Shown here piece after piece: positions 42,226 to 51,190 of a DNA stretch of 64,000 nt; position 1 is the first letter of the stretch, and each line of letters starts with the position of its first letter. Source of the stretch: Gemmatimonadaceae bacterium (lineage in GTDB: Bacteria > Gemmatimonadota > Gemmatimonadetes > Gemmatimonadales > Gemmatimonadaceae). The translations under genes and the position numbers were made by a program. The notes under the pieces are model-generated. The model saw nothing but the letters and a program-made list of their open reading frames with translations. It was not told where the DNA came from and made no database searches. The stretch lies in the NCBI GenBank assembly GCA_036496605.1, contig DASXKV010000044.1, positions 1 to 64,000 of the forward strand, read 5' to 3'.

Positions 42226-42729
42226 ATGACGCGAACGATCGTTCTCATCGCACTTCTCGCGCTTGCTGCCTGCGAGCAACCGGTGACTCCATTTCAGCCG
42301 CAGCGGCCAGCGGTCCCCGTCCTCTCGAACAACGACGACCAACTGATTCGACAGAACGTTAAGCTCGAGATCACCGGAACGATCGATTCTCCGTGTACCG
42401 GCGAAACGATCGCGTTCGACGGATCGAGCCATATCGTTTCGACCCTCGAGCAAGACGCCGACGGCGCGACACTGAACTACCACTTCAACACCCAGGGTGT
42501 GAGTGGCGTCGGTCTCGTGTCCGGGACGAAGTATCAGATTATCCAGGTCATGAACGAGGATGAGTCGGCCGTGTTCATTCCGTCAAATGGCTCGGGTGAC
42601 GTGACTGTGCACGAACGCATCATCAGCAACGGAAGTCAGGACAACGTCCTCGCGGACATCGTTTACACCTTCACGTTCCCACCCTTCAACGCCACCTATC
42701 AGATCAGAAACGTCCGTTGCGAAGGCTGA
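42226..42729 (+). CDS. Hypothetical lipoprotein, 167 aa
   Basis: The ATG at 42226 is chosen because AGAGGA lies 9-14 bases upstream and because it yields a clean lipoprotein signal, MTRTIVLIALLALAAC, with lipidated Cys 16. The frame is open back to 42025 but without signal-like sequence. The mature region is beta-rich and contains two cysteines (SPCTGE and VRCEG near the end) that may form a disulfide. No family recognised. Faces a second lipoprotein gene, with only 7 bp between stops. Confidence 0.75.
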   Translation: MTRTIVLIALLALAACEQPVTPFQPQRPAVPVLSNNDDQLIRQNVKLEITGTIDSPCTGETIAFDGSSHIVSTLEQDADGATLNYHFNTQGVSGVGLVSGTKYQIIQVMNEDESAVFIPSNGSGDVTVHERIISNGSQDNVLADIVYTFTFPPFNATYQIRNVRCEG

Positions 42730-42736
42730 CTCACAG

Positions 42737-43159
42737 CTAGCGCTGGAAGACCATAGTCACGGCGCTGCCGACGCCTATGTCGCCGCTGAGCGTCAAAGTT
42801 CCGCTGGCGACACTGCCGATGAGCTGCGAACCATCCTGTGCGACGGTGAGCGTGATAGAACCGCCGCTGTTCGTGTAACTGCCGCTCGCAGGAGCGCTGC
42901 CCGTGAATACCTCGCTAGTAGTGAGGTCCGTGACGCGCGCCGACAGCAGACCAGTCCACGTGTTGTTTGCACCGAGGCTGATGTTCCCGCCCGTGAGCTC
43001 GTCCTTCTCCGAAGCATCCTGGAAGACCACCGCCGGCACTGCGCTGCCGTTCACCGTGCGCAGCGTGTAGTTGCCGGTAATATCGGCTTTGGGACCGGTG
43101 GAGTCGCCACCGCAGGCGGCGAGCATGACGAGAAGAGCCGTGCCGATGAGCCTGCGCAT
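42737..43159 (-). CDS. Hypothetical lipoprotein, 140 aa
   Basis: Signal MRRLIGTALLVMLAAC with lipidated Cys 16, followed by GGDSTGPKADITGNYTLRTVNG. This opening resembles numerous small lipoproteins I associate with Gemmatimonadota. The mature part is Gly/Ser/Thr-rich and looks like a small beta-barrel or lipocalin-like fold (GNYTL...GSYTNSGGSITL...GTLTLSGDI...MVF). Probable outer-membrane or periplasmic protein of unknown role. Convergent with the lipoprotein gene on the plus strand. Confidence 0.78.
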   Translation of the reverse strand: MRRLIGTALLVMLAACGGDSTGPKADITGNYTLRTVNGSAVPAVVFQDASEKDELTGGNISLGANNTWTGLLSARVTDLTTSEVFTGSAPASGSYTNSGGSITLTVAQDGSQLIGSVASGTLTLSGDIGVGSAVTMVFQR

Positions 43160-43316
43160 AAGGTGCCTCCGGGGCGAGTGGACGGGTGGGTAAGATGGCC
43201 CAGGAGAGAGCCTAACGCCAGTCGCTGTGCCGATGCCATAACGATCCGTTCATTGGCAAATCCCGCATCGGCCTCGTAAGGTTCCGGAAAACACGAACGT
43301 GGACGGCCTCGGGGGC

Positions 43317-43655
43317 TTATTTCGGGGAGTTGGCGCGCGGCGTCTGATGCGGCAGCCCGAGTAGTTCGTTTGCCGAGAGCGCGCGCCAGTCCGCCGGGTA
43401 TTTCCATACGCGACGCAGCTCGTTGGCAGAGACGACGAGCAGACACGTTGCGCCGACGGTACCGAGGAACTCCCCGTTTACCTCGTGCACCCACCAGGTA
43501 ACGCCGGCCTCGTCGCGAAAGATCTTCGCATCGCGTGAAGACGGTGGAGCGCTTTCGTTGGGTGATGGCGCGCGCGAGGCCCCCGAAGGCCGGATGGTGC
43601 CTTCGCTCTTCTCGCGGTCATCAAACGGAAAGTGCTCCAGCTCGGAATGAGACAT
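43317..43655 (-). CDS. Hypothetical protein, 112 aa
   Basis: 112 aa from the ATG at 43655. The N-terminal 45 residues are polar, rich in Ser/Pro/Glu and probably disordered. The C-terminal part is compact: VTWWVHEVNGEFLGTVGATCLLVVSANELRRVWKYPADWRALSANELLGL. The WWVHEV and RRVW.YP.DW..LS..EL patterns look like a real small domain, perhaps lineage-specific. No membrane segment. No known family or partner. Confidence 0.6.
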   Translation of the reverse strand: MSHSELEHFPFDDREKSEGTIRPSGASRAPSPNESAPPSSRDAKIFRDEAGVTWWVHEVNGEFLGTVGATCLLVVSANELRRVWKYPADWRALSANELLGLPHQTPRANSPK

Positions 43656-43929
43656 CGGCCAGCAACCCGCGTCGGCTGTTGGAAGATTCGGTGCCGGCGG
43701 TAGCGAACGCGGGGACGCTAAGTCCTCGTGAGGCTTCCGTCAGCTAGGTGGGCGACTTGAAGATATCGCGTGTCATCATTCGGCTGCGTGCGCTGCCGCA
43801 CACTCGCTGCAGGCAATAACTACCACCGCTCGTCACCCTGTCTCTCGTTAGGTGGAGCGATGACCGATACGCATGTCGCACTCGCCGAAATACTCGAGCC
43901 AGGCTCGTAAACGTCCGACGCTGCGTTCG

Positions 43930-44238
43930 TTAGTCGTGCTCGAGAGGCCGCGGGGGAGAGATCGGTTGGTCGCGCCCCGTCGGCGATCGGCGTGGCCAAC
44001 CCTGGCGAGTGTCTGTGTCGTGCCGCAATTGCTCGGCGACGACGCGCACTTCCTCGAGTGCCTCACGAAGCGCCTTGGTCATCTCCGCCAGAGCTAGCTC
44101 GCGATGTGCGGGACTCGGGTCGCCTGCGAGATAATACAGGTTCGCGGCGCGAAGCTGCGCGTGGCGAAGCCAGTCTTCGATCATATCAGGCGTTACTCGC
44201 GGGAGGCTCTCCTCGCTGCCAAGATTCTCCTCTCTCAC
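43930..44238 (-). CDS. Small helical hypothetical protein, 102 aa
   Basis: 102 aa with a GTG start at 44238. The first 70 residues form an amphipathic helical protein (DWLRHAQLRAANLYYLAGDPSPAHRELALAEMTKALREALEEVRVVAEQL) that could be a coiled coil or helical hairpin. The last 25 residues are Arg/Pro-rich. No motif identified. The composition is more protein-like than the opposite frame. Confidence is limited by lack of context. Confidence 0.5.
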   Translation of the reverse strand: MREENLGSEESLPRVTPDMIEDWLRHAQLRAANLYYLAGDPSPAHRELALAEMTKALREALEEVRVVAEQLRHDTDTRQGWPRRSPTGRDQPISPPRPLEHD

Positions 44239-44418
44239 GCTCGCTGCATCTAGGGGTGGTAATGGCGATCGCGCGCATGAAGTTCACAGAGCGAGGTAGC
44301 ACGTGTCGTGCTCGCGGCCTTGATCGGCGCCTGTTCTCGACCATTCTCTAACCGCGCGGTGACAGCGTTAGCTTTGTGATCTCGTTCTCGTCGTCACGAC
44401 TTACCCGAGAGCTCTTCC

Positions 44419-44904
44419 ATGGCCGCGATCTCCACATCGACGCACCCGGCGTCGCCAACCGTGGGCACACCTGCGCCCGACTTCACGCTTCCATCGACCT
44501 CCGGTGAGCGCGTGACACTCTCGCAACTTCGCGGCAAGCCCGTACTGATTGCGTTCTTTCCGCTCGCTTTCTCACCGACCTGCACGGCGGAGCTCTGTGA
44601 AATGCGTGACGACTGGAGCGAGTTCGAAAAGCGCGGCTTGGCCGTCCTGCCGATCAGCGTCGACTCGACTTACGCGCTCAAGGAGTACAAACAGAAGTAC
44701 AGCATGAAGGTTGACCTGCTAAGCGACTTCAAACGTGAGGTTACGATCCGCTACGGCGTGCTCAACGAGGATCGGTTCTTTTCCAACCGCGCCTACTTCC
44801 TCGTCGATCGCGATGGTCTCGTCCGATGGGCACACGTCGAGGAGAATCCGAGCCATAAACGTACGAATCAGGAGATTCTTGCCGCGGTTGAACGCTTGAT
44901 TTAG
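44419..44904 (+). CDS. Peroxiredoxin (AhpC/TSA, BCP-like)
   Basis: 161 aa. A thioredoxin-like peroxidase with the peroxidatic cysteine at 55 in FFPLAFSPTCTAELC; Cys 60, five residues later, could be the resolving cysteine as in BCP/AhpE-like enzymes. PAPDFTLPSTSGERVTLSQLRGKPVLIAF and the late FLVDRDGLVRW block fit the family. It reduces hydrogen peroxide and organic peroxides using thioredoxin, and trxC lies about 3.3 kb away. Cytosolic. Confidence 0.92.
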   Translation: MAAISTSTHPASPTVGTPAPDFTLPSTSGERVTLSQLRGKPVLIAFFPLAFSPTCTAELCEMRDDWSEFEKRGLAVLPISVDSTYALKEYKQKYSMKVDLLSDFKREVTIRYGVLNEDRFFSNRAYFLVDRDGLVRWAHVEENPSHKRTNQEILAAVERLI

Positions 44905-45135
44905 GAATTAGTTACCTCTGGGGGCGTTCGGTCATCTTGACCAAGAAGGCCATGGCTCTGCCCGCCTCGAATCCCCCCGATTCTGCCCCCCTCTCCTCGG
45001 CCTCGTCCGCAACCTGCGCGGCGCATTTCAGCCCCGACGTCGACAACGCCAGGGCTTGCTACGATTGCCGAGATCGCGACGACCCTCGCGACCGGTGAAT
45101 CGATTGCTGCCGTAGCGCCCACCGTCCTTGGATCG

Positions 45136-46602
45136 GTGAACGCGCTGTTGAACGGTCAAGAGGTCGCCGTGTGGCTTGGCTCCCAGGACGAACGCAGCAA
45201 CAACCAGAAGGTGCGGTTGCGCCGCGCGTGGGGAGTCGGAAGCGAGGGGGTCGAGACCGAGAATGTCGCCGCATTCCTCGCCGATGGCGCCGATTGGAGT
45301 CGTGGCTTCGCCGCGGTTCGCTTGCTGACCGGACATCGCGTGTTAGGCGCTCTAGTCCTCAGACGACACGAGCCCCTGACCTCCGATGAACGCGTTCTCT
45401 TTTACATCGTCGCCGACATGCTCGCTACGCCGCTACGCGCGGCCGAGTACGCCCGCCGCCTGGAAAGCGAAGTCGTGGAGCGGACGATGGAGATCGAGGA
45501 GCAGCGGCGATTCACTGCCAAGATCATCGATTCGCTTCCCGTCGGCCTGTACGTGATCGATCGCGAATATCGAATCCAGGCCTGGAACCGGAAGCGCGAA
45601 ACGGGCATGCAGGGAGTCTCGCGGGAGGAAGCGATCGGGCGCACGATCTTCGAGATCCTCCATCGCCAGCCGGCGGACGTACTTCGTGGTGAGTTCGAGG
45701 ACGTCCTCAGAACCGGTCGCATGCAGCAGTTTCAGATCGAGTCGAGTGCTTCCGGTGAGAAGCGCACGTATCGGATCACCAAGATTCCCATGCGCCTCGA
45801 CGACACCGAGGTATCGCACGTCATCACGATCGGCGAAGACATCACGGAGTGGCGCGAGGCACAGGAAGGATTCGCGCAAGCGGAAAAGCTCGCCGCCATC
45901 GGGACACTCGCCGCGGGAGTCATGCACGAGATCAACAATCCACTCGCGACAATCGGCGCGTGCGCCGAGGCGCTGGCGGTGCACGTAACCGAAGAGGGAA
46001 TGACTTCGGCGCGCCTCGCGACATCGCTTCCGGAGTCACTGCAACTCATCGAACACGAGGTGCAGCGGTGCAAAGGGATCGTCGAAGGTGTGCTCGACTT
46101 CAGTCGGCCGAAGAAATCGGTCCGTACCCTGTTCGACATCAATAGCGTGCTCGAAAAAACACTCTTTCTGCTCAAGCATCACTCGCGTTTCAAGAAGCTC
46201 ACCGTCAAGCTCGAGATGCAAACGTCGCTGCCCTTCGTGTCAGCGAGCGAAGAGCAGCTCGTCCAGGTTGTCATGGCGCTCCTCATCAACGCCATGGATG
46301 CGATGCACGAGCGCGGCACGATCGTTTTGCGCACGCGCGCCGATGCCAAGCGCAATACAGTGCTCGCCGAAGTCATCGATCAAGGTGACGGAATTCGTAG
46401 CGCTGAGCTGTCGAAAATTTTCGAACCGTTTTACACGACCAAGCCGCCGGGCCGTGGCACTGGGCTCGGCCTCTCCATCTGTTACTCGCTGGTTGCCGAA
46501 AACTCCGGACGCATCGAGGTCGAAAGCGTCATCGGAAAGGGAAGTGTGTTTCGCATCGTGCTTCCCGCGGCAACTGCTCAACCTCTTCGCGCCGCCGTAT
46601 GA
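45136..46602 (+). CDS. Sensor histidine kinase (GAF-PAS-HisKA-HATPase), 5' end uncertain
   Basis: 488 aa from GTG 45136. A GAF-like N-terminal domain (1-100), a coiled linker, a PAS domain (about 125-240), the phospho-acceptor His 264 in GVMHEINNPLATIG and an ATPase domain with NAMDAM, DQGDGIRS and GTGLGLSICYSL are clear. It phosphorylates the sigma-54 regulator encoded next (ATGA overlap). No transmembrane helix, so a cytosolic sensor. The same frame stays open upstream to 44941 and reads like GAF sequence (TIAEIATTLATGESIAAVAP), but it holds no ATG, GTG or TTG. An ATG at 44952 in another frame hints at a frameshift. Confidence 0.85.
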   Translation: MNALLNGQEVAVWLGSQDERSNNQKVRLRRAWGVGSEGVETENVAAFLADGADWSRGFAAVRLLTGHRVLGALVLRRHEPLTSDERVLFYIVADMLATPLRAAEYARRLESEVVERTMEIEEQRRFTAKIIDSLPVGLYVIDREYRIQAWNRKRETGMQGVSREEAIGRTIFEILHRQPADVLRGEFEDVLRTGRMQQFQIESSASGEKRTYRITKIPMRLDDTEVSHVITIGEDITEWREAQEGFAQAEKLAAIGTLAAGVMHEINNPLATIGACAEALAVHVTEEGMTSARLATSLPESLQLIEHEVQRCKGIVEGVLDFSRPKKSVRTLFDINSVLEKTLFLLKHHSRFKKLTVKLEMQTSLPFVSASEEQLVQVVMALLINAMDAMHERGTIVLRTRADAKRNTVLAEVIDQGDGIRSAELSKIFEPFYTTKPPGRGTGLGLSICYSLVAENSGRIEVESVIGKGSVFRIVLPAATAQPLRAAV

Positions 46603-48020
46603 CACTCGCGACTCCGACCAGACCCATTGCTTCTCAAACGCCCGTACCGAAGCCGGCAATTCCGGAGCAAGGGCGTATTCGTGTCCTCGTCGCCGAAGAC
46701 GAGGAGCATCTCGGCCAGATCCTAACGAGCTTTCTCGCTGGACGAGGCCATCAAGTGACCGCAGTCTTGGATGGTCGTGCGGCGCTCGAAGCGCTGCGCG
46801 CCGAGGCGTTCGACGTGGCGCTGCTCGACATCGTCATGCCGGAGCTGGATGGTCTCGAGGTGTTGCGTCAGGTCCGTGAAGAGCCGGACGCGCCGGAGAT
46901 GATCATCATCACCGGCAACGGCACGATCGAGACTGCCATTACCGCGATGAAGCTTGGCGCCTACGACTACATGTCCAAGCCGTATCGAATGGCCGAGATC
47001 GACGTTCTCGTCCGGCGCGCCTGGGAAAAACGACAGTTGGCGAAAGAGAACCAGTATCTGCACGCAAAGCTGTCACGCGTCGACGCGGCGCCGGAGATCA
47101 TCACGCAGTATGCGCCGATGCGCGCCGTGCTCTCGATGGTCGAGCGCGCCGCGCCGAGCGACACGCCCGTGCTGATCGTTGGTGAGTCGGGCACAGGGAA
47201 GGAGCTCGTCGCACGAGCGCTACATCGTCTCTCGCGCCGCGCCGGCCCGTTGGTCGACCTCAACTGCGCCACTCTCGCCGAGAACATGGTCGAGACGGAG
47301 CTCTTCGGTCACGAGCGCGGTGCCTTCAGCGGAGCGACAACGCGCAAGTCGGGGCTACTCGAGGTGGCGGCGAACGGCACGCTCTTCTTCGACGAGATCA
47401 GTGCGCTCACGAGCAAGATGCAGGCGAAGCTTCTGCGTGCACTCGAGCAGGGAAGCTTCTTCCGCGTCGGCGGCACGCAGAAAGTCGAGGTGAACGTGCG
47501 TCTCGTCACCGCAACGAACCGGGACCTCGAATCGGCCGTGCGCGACGGACAGTTCCGTGACGATTTGCTCTATCGCGTCAACACGATCACGATTGCGTTG
47601 CCGCCACTCCGTCAGCGTGCAGTCGACATTCCGCTGCTGGCCGAATACTTCCTCTCTCGCTTCGGCGCGGTGGATGCGTCGGCGCTCGCACCGGAGGCAC
47701 TCGCGCTGCTGCAGGAATACCAATGGCCAGGGAACATTCGCGAGTTGCGCAACGTGATCGAGCGCGCGGTGCTGCTCGCGCGCGGCCGTGTGATACGCGC
47801 GCAGGACCTGCCCTTGAATCTCGCCGCGGCGCCGGGATCGCCCGCATCGATGGTGGGCGGCCAGCTCACGCTCGAGGAGTTGGAGCGCCGTCACATCGAG
47901 TCCGTCCTTCTGCAGACGAAGTGGCATCAGGGGAAGGCGGCCGAGGTGCTCGGCATCTCATCGAAGACGCTGTACCGCAAAATTCGCGAGTACCAGTTCC
48001 GACGGCCGAAGCGCCACTAG
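46599..48020 (+). CDS. Sigma-54-dependent response regulator, NtrC family
   Basis: 473 aa. Receiver domain (about 28-145) with phospho-acceptor Asp 77; AAA+ domain with Walker A GESGTGKE (196-203), GAFSGA at 241-246 and Walker B TLFFDEI; C-terminal Fis-type helix-turn-helix (KAAEVLGISSKTLYRKIREY). It activates RNA polymerase carrying sigma-54 at enhancer sites. The sigma-54 contact loop has Ser in place of the usual Thr (GAFSGA for GAFTGA), a conservative change. It is translationally coupled to the preceding kinase, its probable partner, and is followed by a terminator. Confidence 0.94.
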   Translation: MTLATPTRPIASQTPVPKPAIPEQGRIRVLVAEDEEHLGQILTSFLAGRGHQVTAVLDGRAALEALRAEAFDVALLDIVMPELDGLEVLRQVREEPDAPEMIIITGNGTIETAITAMKLGAYDYMSKPYRMAEIDVLVRRAWEKRQLAKENQYLHAKLSRVDAAPEIITQYAPMRAVLSMVERAAPSDTPVLIVGESGTGKELVARALHRLSRRAGPLVDLNCATLAENMVETELFGHERGAFSGATTRKSGLLEVAANGTLFFDEISALTSKMQAKLLRALEQGSFFRVGGTQKVEVNVRLVTATNRDLESAVRDGQFRDDLLYRVNTITIALPPLRQRAVDIPLLAEYFLSRFGAVDASALAPEALALLQEYQWPGNIRELRNVIERAVLLARGRVIRAQDLPLNLAAAPGSPASMVGGQLTLEELERRHIESVLLQTKWHQGKAAEVLGISSKTLYRKIREYQFRRPKRH

Positions 48021-48064
48021 CGCGTTGAGCGTCGAGTGTTGAGCGTGTAGCGTGTTGTGGAATC

Positions 48065-48100
48065 GCGCGGTAAGCTTCGCTTACCGCGCCTTCCTTTTCC
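48065..48100 (+). terminator. Rho-independent terminator
   Basis: An 11-bp perfect stem, GCGCGGTAAGC (48065-48075) with GCTTACCGCGC (48079-48089), around the loop TTC, is followed by CTTCCTTTTCC. It separates the NtrC-type system from the OmpR-type system that starts at 48126. Confidence 0.85.
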
Positions 48101-48125
48101 CGAGTCACGAGCCCACGCGCCTCGC

Positions 48126-48797
48126 ATGCGGATTCTCGTCATCGAAGACGACCCAACGGTCGGACAGTACGTGAAGCGTGGGCTCGAGGAGCAACGGTAT
48201 GCGGTGGATCTCGTTGCCGATGGCGACGAGGGAGAGCGACGAGCCAGCTCGGAGGCGTACGATCTCGTCATCCTCGACATGCGCCTGCCGAAAAAGCCTG
48301 GGCTCGAGGTGCTCAACAGTTTGCGCGCGAAGGGATTCGAGAAGCCCGTGTTGGTGCTGACGGCGCAGGACGCCGTCGACGCAAAGGTGGCGACGCTGCG
48401 CGCGGGTGCGGACGATTACGTCACGAAGCCGTTTGCGTTCGAGGAGCTCCTCGCGCGCGTGGAGGCGCTCTCGCGCCGTCCGCAGGCGATCGCGCCTCAC
48501 AAGTTGAGCGTCGGGGATCTCGAGCTCGACCAGAGTACGCGCGAGGTGCGCCGGAACGGTGAGCTGATCGAGTTGACGCCGAAGGAATACACGGTGCTCG
48601 AGTACCTGATGCGTCACAGCAGCCGTGTCATGAGCCGGACGCTGATCACCGAGTATGCGTGGGGATATCATTTCGATCCGGGCACGAACATCGTCGACGT
48701 CGTGATCAACCATCTTCGCAAGAAGATCGACGCGAAACACGGACACAAGATGATCACGACCGTTCGCGGTGTCGGCTACATGATCAAGGACAGTTGA
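48126..48797 (+). CDS. Response regulator, OmpR/PhoB family
   Basis: 223 aa from the ATG at 48126 (MRILVIEDD); the open frame to 48057 runs through a terminator and is not used. Receiver domain with phospho-acceptor Asp 51 (VILDMRLP), the conserved Lys in YVTKPFAFEELLAR and a C-terminal winged helix (LTPKEYTVLEYLMRHSSRVMSRTLITEYAWGYHFDPGTNIVDVVINHLRKKID). It binds DNA as a dimer when phosphorylated by the kinase encoded 13 bp downstream. Targets are unknown; the neighbouring TonB genes are candidates by position only. Confidence 0.94.
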   Translation: MRILVIEDDPTVGQYVKRGLEEQRYAVDLVADGDEGERRASSEAYDLVILDMRLPKKPGLEVLNSLRAKGFEKPVLVLTAQDAVDAKVATLRAGADDYVTKPFAFEELLARVEALSRRPQAIAPHKLSVGDLELDQSTREVRRNGELIELTPKEYTVLEYLMRHSSRVMSRTLITEYAWGYHFDPGTNIVDVVINHLRKKIDAKHGHKMITTVRGVGYMIKDS

Positions 48798-48810
48798 TGG
48801 TGCTTGGGCG

Positions 48811-50361
48811 ATGGCATCGACACGAACGCGCCTAACGGTCAGCTACCTCGTCGTGCTCACGGCGACGCTCATCGCGTTCGCCGTGGCGTTGTACGTGGCG
48901 CGTGGCGCGGAGGCGGATCAGGACCTGCTCGAGCAGGCGGCAGCGCTCGCCGATGACGTGCTCGCGACGATTCGGAACGCGCAGCTCGGCGGACAGCGCC
49001 TCGCGCCACAAGAGATGGGCGAGCAGCTCGACCGCCATCCGGGTTACTTCGTCGTGCTCGATAGTGTGGGCCGTCTGCTGTACTCCTCGAATGCTGTTCG
49101 CCTGCTCGCGGCGGAGGATCAGCAGGACCTCTACACCCTGGCATTTCAGCTGCGCCCCGGTGGCTCGGCGGCGCGCCTGGCGCTCACGGCCGACTCGCTC
49201 ATCAAAGGGCGGCTGATGCTCGTTGCCCGGCGCGATCCGAGCGTCGGCGGGAACATTTCGCGAGTCGTCGGTGGGCTGCCGACCGACCTGGCGAATGTCG
49301 CGCCGCATCTGCTGCTCGGGACGCTGCTCGCGCTCGCGCCGGTGATCCTCATCATTTCGTTAGGCGTGGCGTACTTCGTCGCCGGACATGCATTCCGGCC
49401 CGTGGATGAGCTGATCAACGAAGTCGAGGCGATTACCGACGGTCGGAGTCTGCATCGCCGACTTCCAGTGGCGACGAGCGGCGACGAGCTCGCGCGCCTC
49501 TCGGCGACACTGAACGCCATGATCGCGCGGCTCGAGAGCTCGTTCACCGCGTTGCGGCGATTCACCGCGGATGCGAGCCACGAGCTCAAGACACCGCTCA
49601 CCGTGCTGCGCGCGGACGTGGAGCGCGCGATGCATCCGGTCACTTCGCCGGCCGACCGCATGGTCGCGCTCGAGGAGGCGCTCCAGGAAACGGCGCGGAT
49701 GGCCGACCTCGTTGAGAGTTTGCTCACGCTTGCGCGCGCCGACGAGGGGCGCTACGATCTGCATCGGGAGCCCGTGCGGCTCGAGCCGCTCGTCCGCGAC
49801 GTGTTCGAGACCGCGGCGATTCTCGGCGAGGAGGCGGGCCTGACGATCGAACTGCTCGCCTGCGAGGACGCGACGGTGCTCGGCGACCCCGATCGACTCC
49901 GCCAGCTCTTTCTCAATCTCGTGACGAACGCGATCAAGTACACGCCGCGCGGCGGTCACGTCGAGTTTTCGCTGACGCGTCGTCCACACGACGAGGTCGC
50001 GCTCAACGTGCGCGACACCGGCATCGGGATCTCGGCGTCCGACCTACCGCATGTGTTCGAGCGATTCTGGCGTGCCGATCGCGTTCGCTCGCGGCGTGTG
50101 GCGAGCGACGATAGTTCATGGGCCCTCGACCGTGGCGGATTTGGGCTCGGTCTCTCGATTGCGCAGTGGATCGTGCAGGCACATGGTGGCACGCTCACGG
50201 TGCAGTCGCGATTGGGACGCGGCAGTATGTTCTCCGTCGTTCTTCCGACGGCGCCGATGCCCGTTGACGACGCCATTCAGCGCGCGGAGCCGGCAACATC
50301 AACCGCCTCACGTGCTTCCGGCGGGAAAGGTGATTCTAACAGCGACTTCACCGATTCTTAA
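48811..50361 (+). CDS. Membrane sensor histidine kinase
   Basis: 516 aa. Two transmembrane helices (10-30 and about 168-190) flank a periplasmic sensor domain, followed by a HAMP linker, the HisKA box FTADASHELKTPLTVLR (His 257), the N box NLVTNAIKYTPRGG and the G box GFGLGLSIAQWIVQAHGG. It is the partner of the OmpR-type regulator encoded just upstream. An acidic-to-basic Ser/Ala-rich tail of about 30 residues follows the ATPase domain. The signal sensed is not apparent. Confidence 0.93.
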   Translation: MASTRTRLTVSYLVVLTATLIAFAVALYVARGAEADQDLLEQAAALADDVLATIRNAQLGGQRLAPQEMGEQLDRHPGYFVVLDSVGRLLYSSNAVRLLAAEDQQDLYTLAFQLRPGGSAARLALTADSLIKGRLMLVARRDPSVGGNISRVVGGLPTDLANVAPHLLLGTLLALAPVILIISLGVAYFVAGHAFRPVDELINEVEAITDGRSLHRRLPVATSGDELARLSATLNAMIARLESSFTALRRFTADASHELKTPLTVLRADVERAMHPVTSPADRMVALEEALQETARMADLVESLLTLARADEGRYDLHREPVRLEPLVRDVFETAAILGEEAGLTIELLACEDATVLGDPDRLRQLFLNLVTNAIKYTPRGGHVEFSLTRRPHDEVALNVRDTGIGISASDLPHVFERFWRADRVRSRRVASDDSSWALDRGGFGLGLSIAQWIVQAHGGTLTVQSRLGRGSMFSVVLPTAPMPVDDAIQRAEPATSTASRASGGKGDSNSDFTDS

Positions 50362-50453
50362 TGAAGCGGTCATTCCGCTGTTAATACGCGAAAATAGCTT
50401 TGACGACGAATAGTTCGCCCGGTCACACGCACCCGAACTAGGTCGCAAAGGAC

Positions 50454-51170
50454 ATGTTCGATAACCTCATCGAATCGAAGGCAAAGAAGCAGAAGCGGGC
50501 CGGCGGCGTGATTTTCAGCGCTGTCCTGCACGTAGTCCTCATCACTGCCGCGGTCTACGGAACGCTGCAGGCGAAGGACGCAATTGAAAAACCGAAAGCG
50601 GAGAAGGTCGAGTTCGTCGAGATGAAGAAGAAGGACGAGCCGCCACCGCCGAAGGAGGAGCCGAAGCCGCCGCCGCCGGACGTCGTTATGAAGGCGCCGC
50701 CGCCGAAGGGCTTCCAGGTGCTCACCGCACCAATCAAGATCCCCGATGTCTTGCCCGACATCGACCTCTCGAAGCATGTCACCAATGAAGATGACTTCTC
50801 GGGTAAGGGCGTCGCGGGTGGTATCGCCAAGGGCGTCGTCGGCGGAACGCCGCAGCCCGTGAGCGATCAGCCGTACTTCGAGTTCCAGGTCGAGAAGCAG
50901 GTCGCTGCGTTGCCGGACAATCCGCGGCCGCGCTATCCCGACATGCTCCGGTCGGCCAACGTCGAGGGCGAGGTGCTCGCTCAGTTCGTCGTCGACACCA
51001 CCGGTCGCGCGGAGATGAACACCTTCAAGGTGCTCAAGACCAGCCACGATCTCTTCACGAATTCCGTGAGGTCCGCGCTCGCCAACATGCGCTTTTATCC
51101 GGCGGAAGTCGGCGGCCGGAAAGTGAAACAGCTCGTCCAAATGCCTTTCGTCTTCGGTCTCAACAAGTAA
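50454..51170 (+). CDS. tonB: Energy transducer TonB
   Basis: 238 aa. One N-terminal transmembrane helix (GGVIFSAVLHVVLITAAVYG), a Glu/Lys/Pro-rich periplasmic spacer (KKDEPPPPKEEPKPPPPDVV) and a C-terminal TonB domain from about 150 (PRPRYPDMLRSANVEGEVLAQFVVDTTGR...PVFVFGL-type ending). It spans the periplasm and passes proton-motive energy to outer-membrane receptors. First of four genes with exbB, exbD and a second exbD. The downstream start codons are close, so one operon is likely. Confidence 0.92.
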   Translation: MFDNLIESKAKKQKRAGGVIFSAVLHVVLITAAVYGTLQAKDAIEKPKAEKVEFVEMKKKDEPPPPKEEPKPPPPDVVMKAPPPKGFQVLTAPIKIPDVLPDIDLSKHVTNEDDFSGKGVAGGIAKGVVGGTPQPVSDQPYFEFQVEKQVAALPDNPRPRYPDMLRSANVEGEVLAQFVVDTTGRAEMNTFKVLKTSHDLFTNSVRSALANMRFYPAEVGGRKVKQLVQMPFVFGLNK

Positions 51171-51190
51171 ATCACCTTTCGGAGCGCACC

